64,000 bases of DNA from Thermaerobacter marianensis DSM 12885 (GTDB taxonomy: Bacteria > Bacillota > Sulfobacillia > Thermaerobacterales > Thermaerobacteraceae), in contig NC_014831.1 in NCBI RefSeq assembly GCF_000184705.1, positions 558,001 to 622,000 of the forward strand. Direction: 5' to 3'. The position numbers and the translations under genes are program-made. The notes beneath the pieces are model-generated. The model worked only from the letters and a program-made list of their open reading frames with translations. It ran no database searches and was not told the DNA's origin. Position 1 is the stretch's first letter. Each line of letters begins with the position of its first letter. Of this stretch, positions 25,765 to 34,788 are shown piece after piece.

Positions 25765-26879
25765 GGCGGGTCGCTGCCGTCCCGCTGCCCGGGGGGAAGG
25801 CGGCCCGGGCCGCGGGCATGGCGCCGTGGCCCGCCCGTCCGGCGGTGCGGGCCGGCGGGCCGGCCTCGCCGGCCGCCGGGCCCGCGCCGCCGCCCGCCGG
25901 TTCATCCCGGCCGCTGGTGGTGGTGTTCCTGCCCGCGTACAACGAGGCCGAAGCCATCGGTGACGTGCTCCGGCGCATCCCGCGGCCCGCCTGGCCCGGC
26001 TGGCGCACCCTGGTGATGGTCCTGGACGACGGGTCCACCGACGGGACGGGCGACGTGGCCCGGGCCGCCGGGGCGGATCTGGTGGTGCGCCATCCCCGCA
26101 ACCGCGGGCTCGGGTACACGGTGCGCCAGGCCCTGCGCCTGGCCTACCGGCTGGGCGCCGACGCCGCCGTGATGATCGACGCCGACGGCGAGTACCCGCC
26201 CGAGACGATCCCCCACGTGCTGGCCCCCATCGTGGAGGGCCGGGCCGACTACGTCCTGGGCTCCCGCTTCCGGGGCCGGATCCGCGGCATGCGCTGGTAC
26301 CGGCGGCTGGGCAACTACGCCTTCACCCTGCTGCAGGCGGTCATCCTGCGCCGCTGGCTCAGCGACGGCCAAACGGGGCTGCGCGCCTTCAGCCGGCCCG
26401 CGCTGCGGGACGGCCGGATCGTCCACGACTACAACTATGCCCAGGTGCTGAACCTGAGCCTCCTGCGCCAGGGGTACCGCCTGGCCGAGGTTCCCATCGC
26501 GTACCGGGTGCGGGAGACCGGGGAGTCCTTCATCCGCTTCCGCGACTACGTGCGCAGGGTGCTGCCGGCCATATGGCGGGAGCTCACCCTGCCGGTGGAG
26601 CGGCGGGGGGCGGTGGGGCCTCGGGGAGCGGCCGCGGCTTCCCGGTCCGGTCGAACCCGGCCGCCCGGCGTTCCGGCCGGTGAGACGCCGCGGCGTCAAG
26701 GCGTCCCGGTCTCGGCGACAGGCCCGGGCGGCCCTGGGCCGGGAACGGGGGCCCGAGGTGCCCCAGCCCGTGTTCCCCGGGACGGTGCCCCGGCAGGCCG
26801 GGCGAGTGACCATGCCGCGGAAGGCCGGCCCCGCAGCGGCGCCCCAGGAGATCGGGCCCGGGGCGGTTCCCCGGGATAA
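25761..26879 (+). CDS. Family 2 glycosyltransferase (dolichol-phosphate-mannose-synthase-like)
   Basis: The 372-residue protein starts at GTG 25761, overlapping the previous stop codon (GTGA), so translation is coupled. The GT-A domain (about residues 50-285) shows FLPAYNEAEAIGDVL, VLDDGSTDGTGD, HPRNRGLGYTVRQAL, DADGEYPPETI and the acceptor loop DGQTGLRAFSR. Such enzymes transfer a sugar from a nucleotide sugar to a lipid phosphate or glycan. There are no clear C-terminal membrane helices. The last about 85 residues are a basic Gly/Pro/Arg tail with no family match. The product and acceptor are unknown. Confidence 0.85.
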   Translation: MRRVAAVPLPGGKAARAAGMAPWPARPAVRAGGPASPAAGPAPPPAGSSRPLVVVFLPAYNEAEAIGDVLRRIPRPAWPGWRTLVMVLDDGSTDGTGDVARAAGADLVVRHPRNRGLGYTVRQALRLAYRLGADAAVMIDADGEYPPETIPHVLAPIVEGRADYVLGSRFRGRIRGMRWYRRLGNYAFTLLQAVILRRWLSDGQTGLRAFSRPALRDGRIVHDYNYAQVLNLSLLRQGYRLAEVPIAYRVRETGESFIRFRDYVRRVLPAIWRELTLPVERRGAVGPRGAAAASRSGRTRPPGVPAGETPRRQGVPVSATGPGGPGPGTGARGAPARVPRDGAPAGRASDHAAEGRPRSGAPGDRARGGSPG

Positions 26880-26946
26880 CCGCTGGGCTTCACCATGACG
26901 GGCATCAACCGGGCCGGACGACCGGGCCCGGAGGGAGGGTGGTTCC

Positions 26947-27681
26947 ATGGTCGGAGGTTCCAAGAACACGGCGCATCCGCCAGGTCCCGTGGACCCGGCG
27001 CGCCACCAACCGAGCAACGGGCCTTTCTCCCGCAGCCGCCTCAGCCGGAGCAGCCGGAGCAGCCGGGGTTCCCGCCGGGGCGATCGGCGCTTCTGCCGCA
27101 GCCGCCGGGCGGTCGTCCTGGCGGTGCTGGTGCTGGCCGCCCTGGCCCTGACCGCCTGCGGCCAGGGGGAGGACCGCCCGGGGACCGTGTCCGTCGACCC
27201 CGAGAGCGGCACCGTCTCGGGGTCGGGAACGGGCACCGGCACGGGGACGGGGACGGGCAGCGCCTCGGGGACCCACGCCGGCGCCGAAGCCGGCCGCGTG
27301 GAGCCCAAGCCCGCCGGCGCGACCCAGGTCAACGTGACCCTCAAGGAGTGGGCCATCGAGGTGGAGCCGGCCCAGGTCAAGGCGGGCCGGGTGTACTTCC
27401 TGGTCACCAACGCGGGACCGGAACGCCCCCACGAGCTGGTCATCGTCCGCTCCGACGCGGAGCCCGAGCAGCTGCCCGTGGCGGACGGCCGGGTGCGCGA
27501 GGACCAGGTGGAGATGGTCGGCGAGGTGGAGGCCTTCGCCGCGGGGACCCGGGCATCGGGCCTGTTCGACCTGGAGCCGGGCCGGTACCTGCTGATCTGC
27601 AACATCGTGGAGGGCGAGGGCGACCAGGCCACCAGCCACTTCGCCGAGGGCATGGTGGCCGAGCTGACGGTGACCCCCTGA
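26947..27681 (+). CDS. Cupredoxin-like lipoprotein
   Basis: The 244-residue protein begins at ATG 26947 behind GGAGGGAGGGTGG. A 45-residue Ser/Arg-rich lead is followed by a lipoprotein signal (VLVLAALALTACGQ) and a Gly/Thr/Ser-rich linker. A cupredoxin domain starts at VNVTLKEWAIEVEPAQVKAG. Type-1 copper ligands are in place: His in RPHELVIV, Cys in YLLICNIVEG, His in SHFAEGM and the Met just after. It would carry electrons on the outer membrane face. Placement directly before fbpA suggests a link with iron oxidation state during uptake, but that is inference. Confidence 0.8.
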   Translation: MVGGSKNTAHPPGPVDPARHQPSNGPFSRSRLSRSSRSSRGSRRGDRRFCRSRRAVVLAVLVLAALALTACGQGEDRPGTVSVDPESGTVSGSGTGTGTGTGTGSASGTHAGAEAGRVEPKPAGATQVNVTLKEWAIEVEPAQVKAGRVYFLVTNAGPERPHELVIVRSDAEPEQLPVADGRVREDQVEMVGEVEAFAAGTRASGLFDLEPGRYLLICNIVEGEGDQATSHFAEGMVAELTVTP

Positions 27682-27767
27682 TCGGGCGGTGATCCCATGA
27701 ATCCTGGCGCCACCGGCTCGACGCCGTGGTGCCGCGGCAAAGAAGACCGAACCGTGCGCGGAAGGGG

Positions 27768-28928
27768 ATGAGGAGCTTGGATTCCGTGGTGGAACCGGCC
27801 CCGCGGGCCGACAGGTCCGGCGGGCCTGAGGGTTCTCGCCGCCCGCGGCAGCGGGCGCTGCGCCCGTGGCTGCGGGCCCGGGGGGGATGGCAGCGGGCCT
27901 TGCGGCGGCCCCGGGGGGCCCTGCGGCTGGTGGCGGTGCTGGCGCTGGCCGGGTTCGTCCTGTCGGGGTGTGGCGTGCTGGGGCGCAGCGGCCGGCAGGA
28001 GCTGGTGGTCTACTCGAGCCGCACCCAGAGCCTGGTCCACCCGCTGCTGGAGCAGTTCGCCAGGGAGACGGGCATCGACATCAAGGTCCGCTACGCCAGC
28101 ACGGCGGAGCTGGTCAACACGCTGCTGGAGGAAGGGGAGCGGAGCGCGGCCGACGTGCTGTACCTCGCCGACGCCGGCGGGTGGGGGCCGCTGCGGCAGG
28201 CGGGCCTGCTGGCCGAACTGCCCCAGGACGTGCTGGAGAAGGTCGATCCCCGCTTCCGCTCGCCCGACGGCCAGTGGGTGGGGGTGTCGGGCCGTTCCAA
28301 GGTCATCGTCTACAACAAGAACAAGATCGATCCCGGGCGCGACCTGCCCGATTCCGTCATGGACCTGACCGACCCCAAGTGGAAGGGTCGCATCGGCTGG
28401 GCGCCCACCCACGGCGAGTGGCAGATCCTGGTCACCGCCATCCGCCTCACCAAGGGGGAGGACGCCGCCCGCCAGTGGCTGGAGGGCATGAAGGCCAACG
28501 ATCCCAAGGAGTACCCCAACCTGATCAGCATCGTCCGCGCCGTGGCCGACGGCGAGGTGGACATCGGGGTCGTCAACCACTACTACGTCCCGCGCCTGAT
28601 GGAGGAACTCGGCCCGGACTTCGCCGCCCGCAACTACTTCCTGAAGAACGGGGACCCCGGCGCGGTGATCGACGTGACGGGGGCCGCCATCCTCAAGTCC
28701 ACCAAGAACCGGGAGGCGGCGGAACGGTTCGTCCGGTTCCTGCTCAGCGAGGAGGCCCAGCGGTATTTCACCCAGGAGACCAAGGAGTATCCCATGATCG
28801 CCGGCATCCCGCTCCCGGCGGGCCTTCCGCCCATGGAGGAGCTGGACCCGCCGGCCATCGACCAGAGCGACCTGGGGCAGCTGCAGCAGACCGTCGAGCT
28901 GCTGCGGGAGACCGGGGTGCTGCCGTAG
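27768..28928 (+). CDS. fbpA: Ferric-iron ABC transporter substrate-binding lipoprotein
   Basis: The 386-residue protein has a lipobox (AGFVLSGCG) and an FbpA/AfuA-type binding domain: LVVYSSRTQSLVHPLLEQF, then the adjacent tyrosines NHYYVPRLM that bind Fe3+ in this family. KNGDPGAVIDVTGAAI and FTQETKEYPM complete it. It carries ferric iron to FbpB/FbpC encoded further down. The start is not certain: ATG 27768 has GGA five bases upstream, while GTG 27786 has AGGAG ten bases upstream. A membrane glycosyltransferase gene separates it from fbpB, which is unusual. Confidence 0.88.
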   Translation: MRSLDSVVEPAPRADRSGGPEGSRRPRQRALRPWLRARGGWQRALRRPRGALRLVAVLALAGFVLSGCGVLGRSGRQELVVYSSRTQSLVHPLLEQFARETGIDIKVRYASTAELVNTLLEEGERSAADVLYLADAGGWGPLRQAGLLAELPQDVLEKVDPRFRSPDGQWVGVSGRSKVIVYNKNKIDPGRDLPDSVMDLTDPKWKGRIGWAPTHGEWQILVTAIRLTKGEDAARQWLEGMKANDPKEYPNLISIVRAVADGEVDIGVVNHYYVPRLMEELGPDFAARNYFLKNGDPGAVIDVTGAAILKSTKNREAAERFVRFLLSEEAQRYFTQETKEYPMIAGIPLPAGLPPMEELDPPAIDQSDLGQLQQTVELLRETGVLP

Positions 28929-28965
28929 GGCGGCCGGCGGTGGCGCGGGGAGGGGGGTGGCATCC

Positions 28966-30549
28966 GTGGCGGCGCACGACCGCAGCACCGGAGCGGGAGC
29001 AGAGCGCGGTGCCGGCCCGGCGCCGGCCGGGCGGGCACCGGGCGCCCATGCCGGGCAGGGGACCCGCCAGGACGGGGCGATGGAGCCGCTCCTCCCCGCG
29101 CCGCCCCCGTCCGCGGGTTGGGACCGGAGGGGCGCGGCCTGGCGGGCGGTGGGCCTGTTCGTCCTGCTGGCCGTGCTCTACAGCTTCTCGGCGGGGCTGC
29201 GGGCCAGCCGCGGCGCTGCCATCACCGGCGACGAGCCCTTCTACCTGCTCACCACCCAGAGCCTCCTGGAGGACGGCGACCTGGACCTCCGGCAGCAGTA
29301 CCGGCGCCGCTCCTACCGGGCCTTCTTCGACCATCCCGACGGGCTCTGGATGCAGTCGGTGCCCACGCCCGACGGCCGCATCCTCAGCCCCCACAACCCC
29401 GGGCTGTCGGTGCTGCTGATCCCGGGCTTCGCCCTGGGCGGCTTGCGGGGAGCCCAGGCCCAGTTGCAGCTCCAGGCGGCGCTGGCCTTCGCCCTGACCT
29501 ACCTGTGGGTGGCGCGGGTGACGGGCGAGCTCCGCTGGAGCGGGTGGGCGACCTTGGCGCTGGCGGCCAGCGCCACGCCCTTCGTCTACGCCACGGAGAT
29601 CTACCCCGAGGTGCCGGCGGCCCTGATCCTGGTGGCCGTCTTGTGGGTGCTGGCGCGGGAGGAACCGGACGCGCGCCGGACGCGGGTTGCGCCGGCGCGG
29701 CCGCACCCGGGAGAAGCTCGCCGGGCCCTGGCCGTGGCGCTGCTGCTGGCCGCCCTGCTCTGGCTGGGCGTCAAGTACGCCCCCCTGGCCGCCCTGGTGG
29801 CGGCGGCTGCCGGGTGGCGGGCGGGGCGCCGGGGCCGGTGGACCCTGGTGCTGGCGGGACTGGCCCTGGGGATCCCGTACGTGCTCTTCCACCTGCGGGT
29901 CTTTGGCGCCCTGACGCCCTACAGCGTCAACGTGGTCTACGCCGGCGACACCACCCCCGAGGTGCTCCGGGCCCACGTGACCGGCCTGGCCAACCGGTTC
30001 TACAGGCTGTGGGGGCTGTTCCTGGACCGGCGGTTCGGGCTGGCCCGCTGGGCGCCGGTGCTGCTGCTGGCCCTGCCGGGGATTGTGGTCCTGGCGCGAC
30101 GGCGGGGTACCCCCCGCCTGGCTCTGGCGCTGATGGCGGCCCAGCACCTGATGGCCGTCTTCGTGGCCATCACCATGATGGGCTGGTGGTTTCCCGGCCG
30201 CACCTTGATGGCCGTCCTGCCCCTCTACGCCCTGCCCCTGGCGGTGGTGCTGCAGAGGGGCGGCCGGCGGGCGCGGGTTGCCTTCGCCCTGCTGACCGCG
30301 GTGTCGGTGGCGGTGACCGTGGCGCTGGTGCGGTCGGTGGCGGCGGGGCATGTGACGGTGGCCGTCGACCCCTTCGCCATGCCCGTGGCGTGGTTCCAGG
30401 CCATGGGGCGGCTCTTCCCGGACTACCGGTCCTGGACGGTGACGACCACGTCCCTCACCGCCCTGTGGCTGGCGGTGCTGGCAGGGCTGGGGGCGTGGGG
30501 ATGGCGGCTGGCGGTCCCACGCCAAATGACCCCACGCCAAATGAAATAG
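28966..30549 (+). CDS. Polytopic membrane glycosyltransferase (GT-C fold, ArnT/PMT-like)
   Basis: The 527-residue protein has about 11-12 membrane helices and, after the first helix, an acidic motif AITGDEPFYLLT that matches the catalytic Asp-Glu of GT-C enzymes using polyprenyl-phosphate sugars. YRAFFDHPDGLWMQSVPTPDG forms the first external loop. GTG 28966 has GGGAGGGGG nine bases upstream; GTG 28957 is embedded in that site. The N-terminal 60 residues are Ala/Gly/Pro-rich. It likely uses the lipid-linked sugar made by the GT2 enzyme at 25761. The acceptor is unknown. Confidence 0.75.
   Translation: MAAHDRSTGAGAERGAGPAPAGRAPGAHAGQGTRQDGAMEPLLPAPPPSAGWDRRGAAWRAVGLFVLLAVLYSFSAGLRASRGAAITGDEPFYLLTTQSLLEDGDLDLRQQYRRRSYRAFFDHPDGLWMQSVPTPDGRILSPHNPGLSVLLIPGFALGGLRGAQAQLQLQAALAFALTYLWVARVTGELRWSGWATLALAASATPFVYATEIYPEVPAALILVAVLWVLAREEPDARRTRVAPARPHPGEARRALAVALLLAALLWLGVKYAPLAALVAAAAGWRAGRRGRWTLVLAGLALGIPYVLFHLRVFGALTPYSVNVVYAGDTTPEVLRAHVTGLANRFYRLWGLFLDRRFGLARWAPVLLLALPGIVVLARRRGTPRLALALMAAQHLMAVFVAITMMGWWFPGRTLMAVLPLYALPLAVVLQRGGRRARVAFALLTAVSVAVTVALVRSVAAGHVTVAVDPFAMPVAWFQAMGRLFPDYRSWTVTTTSLTALWLAVLAGLGAWGWRLAVPRQMTPRQMK
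30516..30544 (+). repeat. 15-bp tandem duplication at the 3' end of the GT-C gene
   Basis: CCCACGCCAAATGA occurs at 30516-30529 and 30531-30544, giving the repeated peptide PRQM at the C-terminus. The second copy runs into the Fur-like box. Confidence 0.8.
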
Positions 30550-30561
30550 AGGATCTCTATC
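30543..30561. promoter_or_regulatory. Second Fur-like palindrome, upstream of fbpB
   Basis: GAAATAGAGGATCTCTATC contains the inverted repeat ATAGAG-GAT-CTCTAT and matches the Fur-box consensus at 12 of 19 positions. It lies 48 bases before the fbpB start and overlaps the end of the GT-C gene. TACAGT at 30582-30587 might be a -10 element, but no -35 at normal spacing was found. Confidence 0.45.
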
Positions 30562-30608
30562 AATTGCCACCCGGACCGTGCTACAGTGGACCCGAGGAGG
30601 CGACCCCG

Positions 30609-32321
30609 TTGGCACTGGCCCGGCCCGCATCGCGATCCCGCCCGGCAGCGGGTGCACCCGGCCAGGGGGCGGCCGCCGCCGCCCGCCGGCCGGGATGGCT
30701 GAGTCTGGTGGCAGGCGGCCTCCGGCTCCCGGACGCGCCAGGCCCCGGGACGGGGCCCCGGCCGCCGCTGGGGCTGGTCCTGCCGGCGGCCCTGGTGGGC
30801 CTGGCGATGTTGCTGCCCGTGGCATACCTGTTCATCCGCACGGCGGGGGCCTGGGACCGGGTGCTGGACCTGCTGCTGCGCCCGGGAACATGGGCCATCG
30901 CCGGCCGCTCCCTGGGGCTGGTGGCGGCGGTGACGGCGACAGGGGTTGTCCTGGCGGTGCCGCTGGCCTGGCTGGTGGCCCGGACGGACCTGCCGGGCCG
31001 GCGGTTCTGGGCCGTGGTCACGGTGCTGCCCCTGGCCATACCCAGCTACGTGGGCAGCTTCCTCTACGTGGTCGCCGCCGGGCCCCATGGCCTGCTGCAG
31101 CGCCTGCTGGCGCCCCTGGGCGTGGAGCGGCTGCCCGACCTGCACGGGTTCTGGGGAGCCTACCTGGTCATGACGCTGTTCACCTATCCCTACATCCTGC
31201 TGCCGGTCCGGGCGGCCCTGGCGCGGCTCGACCCGGCCCTCGAGGAGGCGTCGCTGAGCCTGGGGCGGGGGCGCTGGGCCACCTTCCAGGCCGTGATCCT
31301 GCCCCAGCTGCGGCCGGCCATCCTGTCGGGGGCGCGGCTGGTGGCCCTCTACACCCTGGCGGAGTTCGGCGCCGTGGCCACCTTGCGCTACGAGACCTTC
31401 ACCTGGGCGCTCTACGTCCAGTACCAGTCGGCCTTCGACCGGGCGGCGGCGGGCGGCCTGGCGCTGGTGCTGGTGGCGGCGGCCCTCGGCATCCTGGGGC
31501 TCGACGCCGTCCTGCGGGAGCGCTGGCGCTACCACCGGGACACGCCGGGGACGCCGCGGCCCCCGGCGCGGGTGCCCCTGGGCCGGTGGCGGTGGCCCGC
31601 GCTGGCCTTCTGCGCCGCCGTGGCCCTGCTGGCCCTGGGCGTGCCCCTGGCCGTGCTGGTGTACTGGGCCGTGCGGGGTGTCCTGGAAGGCCGCTGGTGG
31701 GATCTGCTGGGGCCGGCCACCCTGAACTCCCTGGCCGTCTCCGCCCTGGCCGCCGTCGGTACCGTGGCGGCGGCGCTGCCCGTGGCGGCGCTGGGGGCGC
31801 GTTACCCGGGCCCGTTGAGCGGGCTGATCGACCGGGCCAGCTACGTGGGCTTCGCCATCCCCGGCATCGTCATCGCCCTGGCCATGGTCTTTTTCGGCAT
31901 CCGTTTCCTGGGGCCGCTGTACCAGACGGTGGCCTTGCTGGTGGCCGCCTACGTCATCGTCTTCTTGCCCACGGCCCTGGGGCCGCTGCGGGCCTCGTGG
32001 CTTCAGGTCGACCCCAAGCTGGAGGAGGTGGCCCGCACCCTGGGCCGCCGGCCCTGGCAGGTGCTGGCGGGCGTGACCCTGCCCCTGGTACGGCCGGGGC
32101 TCCTGGCGGGGGCGGGGATGGTGTTCCTGGTGACGCTGAAGGAGCTGCCGCTGACCTTGATCTTGAGCCCGGCGGGGTTCGACACCCTGGCCACCTCGGT
32201 CTGGAACTCCATCACCGAGGCCTTCTTCGGCCAGGCGGCGGTGAAGTCGCTCTTGCTGGTGGCGGCTTCGGCCGCGTCGGTCGGCTGGATCCTGCGCCGC
32301 GAGGGAGAGTGGGAGGCGTGA
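30609..32321 (+). CDS. fbpB: Ferric-iron ABC transporter permease, fused double domain
   Basis: The 570-residue protein has two homologous permease halves with about 12 helices. Each half has the loop that contacts the ATPase: LEEASLSLGRGRWATFQAVI and LEEVARTLGRRPWQVLAGVT. This is the FbpB/ThiP-type architecture. TTG 30609 is chosen because CGAGGAGG ends eight bases upstream. The first 45 residues are Ala/Arg/Pro-rich. Its stop overlaps the fbpC start (GTGA). With FbpA it forms the ferric-iron importer. Confidence 0.9.
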   Translation: MALARPASRSRPAAGAPGQGAAAAARRPGWLSLVAGGLRLPDAPGPGTGPRPPLGLVLPAALVGLAMLLPVAYLFIRTAGAWDRVLDLLLRPGTWAIAGRSLGLVAAVTATGVVLAVPLAWLVARTDLPGRRFWAVVTVLPLAIPSYVGSFLYVVAAGPHGLLQRLLAPLGVERLPDLHGFWGAYLVMTLFTYPYILLPVRAALARLDPALEEASLSLGRGRWATFQAVILPQLRPAILSGARLVALYTLAEFGAVATLRYETFTWALYVQYQSAFDRAAAGGLALVLVAAALGILGLDAVLRERWRYHRDTPGTPRPPARVPLGRWRWPALAFCAAVALLALGVPLAVLVYWAVRGVLEGRWWDLLGPATLNSLAVSALAAVGTVAAALPVAALGARYPGPLSGLIDRASYVGFAIPGIVIALAMVFFGIRFLGPLYQTVALLVAAYVIVFLPTALGPLRASWLQVDPKLEEVARTLGRRPWQVLAGVTLPLVRPGLLAGAGMVFLVTLKELPLTLILSPAGFDTLATSVWNSITEAFFGQAAVKSLLLVAASAASVGWILRREGEWEA

Positions 32322-33679
32322 AGGGCGACGGGACGCCCGTCATCCGGTGCCGCGGCCTGGTGAAGCGCTTCGGGTCCACGGAGGCCGTGGCGGGGCTGGA
32401 CCTGGACGTGGACCGGGGGGAGGTCCTGGTCCTGGTGGGGCCCAGCGGGTGCGGCAAGACCACCACGCTGCGGCTGATCGCGGGCTTCGAGAACCCCGAC
32501 GCCGGCCGCATCGAGCTGGCCGGCCGCACCGTGGCGGGCGGGGGCCGGCCGGTTCCTCCCGAAGCGCGCCGGGTCGGCTTCGTGTTCCAGGAGTACGCCC
32601 TCTTTCCCCATCTCACGGTGGCGCAGAACATCGCCTTCGGCCTGCCCCGCGGGCCCGAGCGCCGGCGCCGGGTGCGCGAGATGGTGGAACTGGTGCGGCT
32701 GGAGGGCCTGGAAGACCGCTACCCCCACGAGCTCTCCGGCGGCCAGCAGCAGCGGGTGGCCCTGGCCCGCGCCCTGGCGCCGCGGCCGGAGATTCTGCTG
32801 CTGGACGAACCCTTCTCGAACCTGGACGCCGACCTGCGCCAGCAGGTGCGGGAGGAAGTCCGCGAGATCCTGCGCCGCACCGGCATCACCGCGGTGCTGG
32901 TGACCCACGACCGGCGGGAGGCCCTCAACCTGGGCGACCGGGTGGCGGTGATGCACCGCGGCCGCATCGAGCAGGTGGGGACTCCGGAGGCGGTCTACTA
33001 CCGCCCCGCGACCCCCTTCGTGGCGGAGTTCATGGGCCCGGCCACGCTGCTGGAGGGGCGGGTGGAGCCCGGGGGCATCGCTACGGAACTCGGCTTCTTC
33101 CGGCAGGGTGTCGGCCTGGCGCCGGGGACGCGGGTACGGGTGCTGGTGCGGCCCGACGACGTGGCGCTGCGGCCCTGCGATGGCGCGACGGCGGCAGCCC
33201 GGGGCGCGGGAACGGGTGCGGGCGCGGTGGGCGTGATCACCGGCCGGGAGCGGCGCGACGGCTACTACCACTACCGGGTCCGGCTCGACAGCGGGACCGT
33301 GGTGGGCAGCGAGCTGGTTCACGTCCACGACTATCCCGTGGGCACCCGTGTTCGGGTGACGGTTCACGCCGGCCACCCCCTGCACTGGCTTCCTGCCGAG
33401 GACGAACCGGCCGCCGGCGGGGCCGGGGACCCGGCGGCGCCGGCGCCTTCCCCCCACGGCCGGGTCACGGTCGGCGCCGGGTCGGGGGCGGGGGCCCTGG
33501 GGGGCGGGTGCCGGGGGCCTGCGGGGACGGGCCCCTCGCCGGCCGCACCGGGTCGAAAAGAGGCGCCGGGCGCGGGGCGCGGGGCCGCGGGCGATGCCCG
33601 GGGAGACGGAGCCGGTGCGGGAACCGGGCCCGGGACGGGAACCACCGCCGTGGCCACCGGCCGGAGGGATCGGGCATGA
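32318..33679 (+). CDS. fbpC: Ferric-iron ABC transporter ATP-binding protein
   Basis: The 453-residue protein couples to FbpB by GTGA overlap. The ATPase domain shows GPSGCGKTTTLRLIAGFENP, VFQEYALFPHLTVAQN, LSGGQQQRVALARALA, LLLDEPFSNLDADLR and VLVTHDRREAL. A TOBE-like C-terminal domain follows (VRPDDVALRP, then YHYRVRLDSGTVVGSEL). The last about 90 residues are an Ala/Gly/Pro low-complexity tail and contain a DEP codon run from the GGACGAACCG motif. FbpC proteins are normally about 350 residues, so the tail is an add-on. Confidence 0.92.
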   Translation: MKGDGTPVIRCRGLVKRFGSTEAVAGLDLDVDRGEVLVLVGPSGCGKTTTLRLIAGFENPDAGRIELAGRTVAGGGRPVPPEARRVGFVFQEYALFPHLTVAQNIAFGLPRGPERRRRVREMVELVRLEGLEDRYPHELSGGQQQRVALARALAPRPEILLLDEPFSNLDADLRQQVREEVREILRRTGITAVLVTHDRREALNLGDRVAVMHRGRIEQVGTPEAVYYRPATPFVAEFMGPATLLEGRVEPGGIATELGFFRQGVGLAPGTRVRVLVRPDDVALRPCDGATAAARGAGTGAGAVGVITGRERRDGYYHYRVRLDSGTVVGSELVHVHDYPVGTRVRVTVHAGHPLHWLPAEDEPAAGGAGDPAAPAPSPHGRVTVGAGSGAGALGGGCRGPAGTGPSPAAPGRKEAPGAGRGAAGDARGDGAGAGTGPGTGTTAVATGRRDRA

Positions 33680-34788
33680 GGCTGCTCATCACGGGCGGGG
33701 CCGGGTTCATCGGCTCCCACCTGGCCGAGCTGGCCCTGCTCCAGGGTGCCGACGTGGTGGTGCTGGACAACTTCACCGCCAACTACGACACGGCTCTCAA
33801 GCAGGCAAACGTGGAGCTGCTGCGGCGGCGGGCCGCCCGGGCCACGGGCGGTTTCCGGTTCGTCCGGGGCGACGTGCGCAACGGCGAGCTGCTGGACAGG
33901 TTGTTCGCCCGCCACCGCTTCACCCACGTGGCCCACCTGGCCGCCCTGCCGGGGGTGCGCCCGTCGCTGGCCGAGCCGCGCCGGTACCTGGAGGCCAACG
34001 TGGGGGGCACCGTGGCCCTGTTCGAGGCCGTGCGCCGGCACGGGCGCGGGGTGGAGCGGGTGCTGGTGGCGTCGTCCTCGTCGGTCTACGGCGCCCAGCC
34101 CGGCCCGTGGCGGGAGGACATGCCCCTGGCGCCCCTGTCGCCCTATGCGGCCTCCAAGGCGGCGGCGGAGCAGTATGCCCTGACCTACCACCGCCTGCTG
34201 GGTGTGGGCGTGACCTGCCTGCGCTTCTTCACCGTCTACGGGCCGCGGCAGCGGCCGGACATGGCCATCGCGAAGTTCACCGCCTGCGCCCTGGCCGGCC
34301 GGCCGATCCCGGTGTTGGGCGACATCCGGAGCCGGCGCGACTACACCGAGGTGGGGGACGTCGTCCGCGGCGCCTGGGCGGCGCTGCTGGAGCCCGGCGC
34401 CGACTTCCAGGTCTACAACCTGGGCAGCGGCCGGCCGGTGACGCTGCAGGACCTCATCGCGGCCCTGGGGCGGGTGCTGCACCGGCCCATCGCCCTGGAT
34501 CTGCAGCCGCCGGCGCCGGGGGACGCGCCGGCGACCTGGGCCGACATCTCCCGCGCCCGGGAGCGGCTGGGGTACGAGCCGCGGGTTTCGCTGGAGCAGG
34601 GGCTGGCACGGTACGTCGCCTGGGTGCGGGCAAGGGGCCCCGGCTATCGGGGGACCACTGGCACAAGTTGCTCTGGTCCACGCGGTAATCGGCCTGCCCG
34701 TCATCTGACGGGCCACCCTTCCCCGGCAGAAACCGTTCTGTGTGCGACAGCATTACGAATAACGTTACGAGACGAGGACCATAATTGA
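33676..34788 (+). CDS. NAD-dependent sugar epimerase (UDP-glucuronate/UDP-glucose 4-epimerase type)
   Basis: The 370-residue SDR enzyme has TGGAGFIGSHLAELAL for NAD binding, the catalytic Ser in VASSSSVYG and the YAASK pair (Tyr/Lys), and RFFTVYGPRQRPDMAI. It interconverts nucleotide sugars for the surface-glycan enzymes upstream. ATG 33676 overlaps the fbpC stop (ATGA). The normal family end is near YVAWVRARG (about residue 318). The remaining about 50 residues read into lower-GC DNA and a hairpin at 34696-34713, suggesting that the original 3' end was altered at the junction with the adjacent island. Confidence 0.85.
   Translation: MRLLITGGAGFIGSHLAELALLQGADVVVLDNFTANYDTALKQANVELLRRRAARATGGFRFVRGDVRNGELLDRLFARHRFTHVAHLAALPGVRPSLAEPRRYLEANVGGTVALFEAVRRHGRGVERVLVASSSSVYGAQPGPWREDMPLAPLSPYAASKAAAEQYALTYHRLLGVGVTCLRFFTVYGPRQRPDMAIAKFTACALAGRPIPVLGDIRSRRDYTEVGDVVRGAWAALLEPGADFQVYNLGSGRPVTLQDLIAALGRVLHRPIALDLQPPAPGDAPATWADISRARERLGYEPRVSLEQGLARYVAWVRARGPGYRGTTGTSCSGPRGNRPARHLTGHPSPAETVLCATALRITLRDEDHN
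34696..34713. terminator. Small hairpin at the left edge of the low-GC island
   Basis: GCCCGTC (34696-34702) pairs with GACGGGC (34707-34713) around ATCT. It falls inside the extended reading frame of the epimerase, so it may be a former intergenic terminator. There is no strong U-tract. Confidence 0.4.
34753..34770. promoter_or_regulatory. TTACGA direct repeat ahead of the AAA/DUF4276 pair
   Basis: TTACGA occurs at 34753-34758 and 34765-34770 with the palindrome TAACGTTA (34760-34767) between. This AT-rich patch starts 87 bases before the ATPase gene and is a plausible promoter or repressor site. No matched -35/-10 pair was recognised. Confidence 0.3.

Noticed and set aside
25902-28988. A 1028-residue minus-strand open frame over the GT2 to fbpA region
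   Set aside because: It opposes four well-supported plus-strand genes and has shadow composition only.
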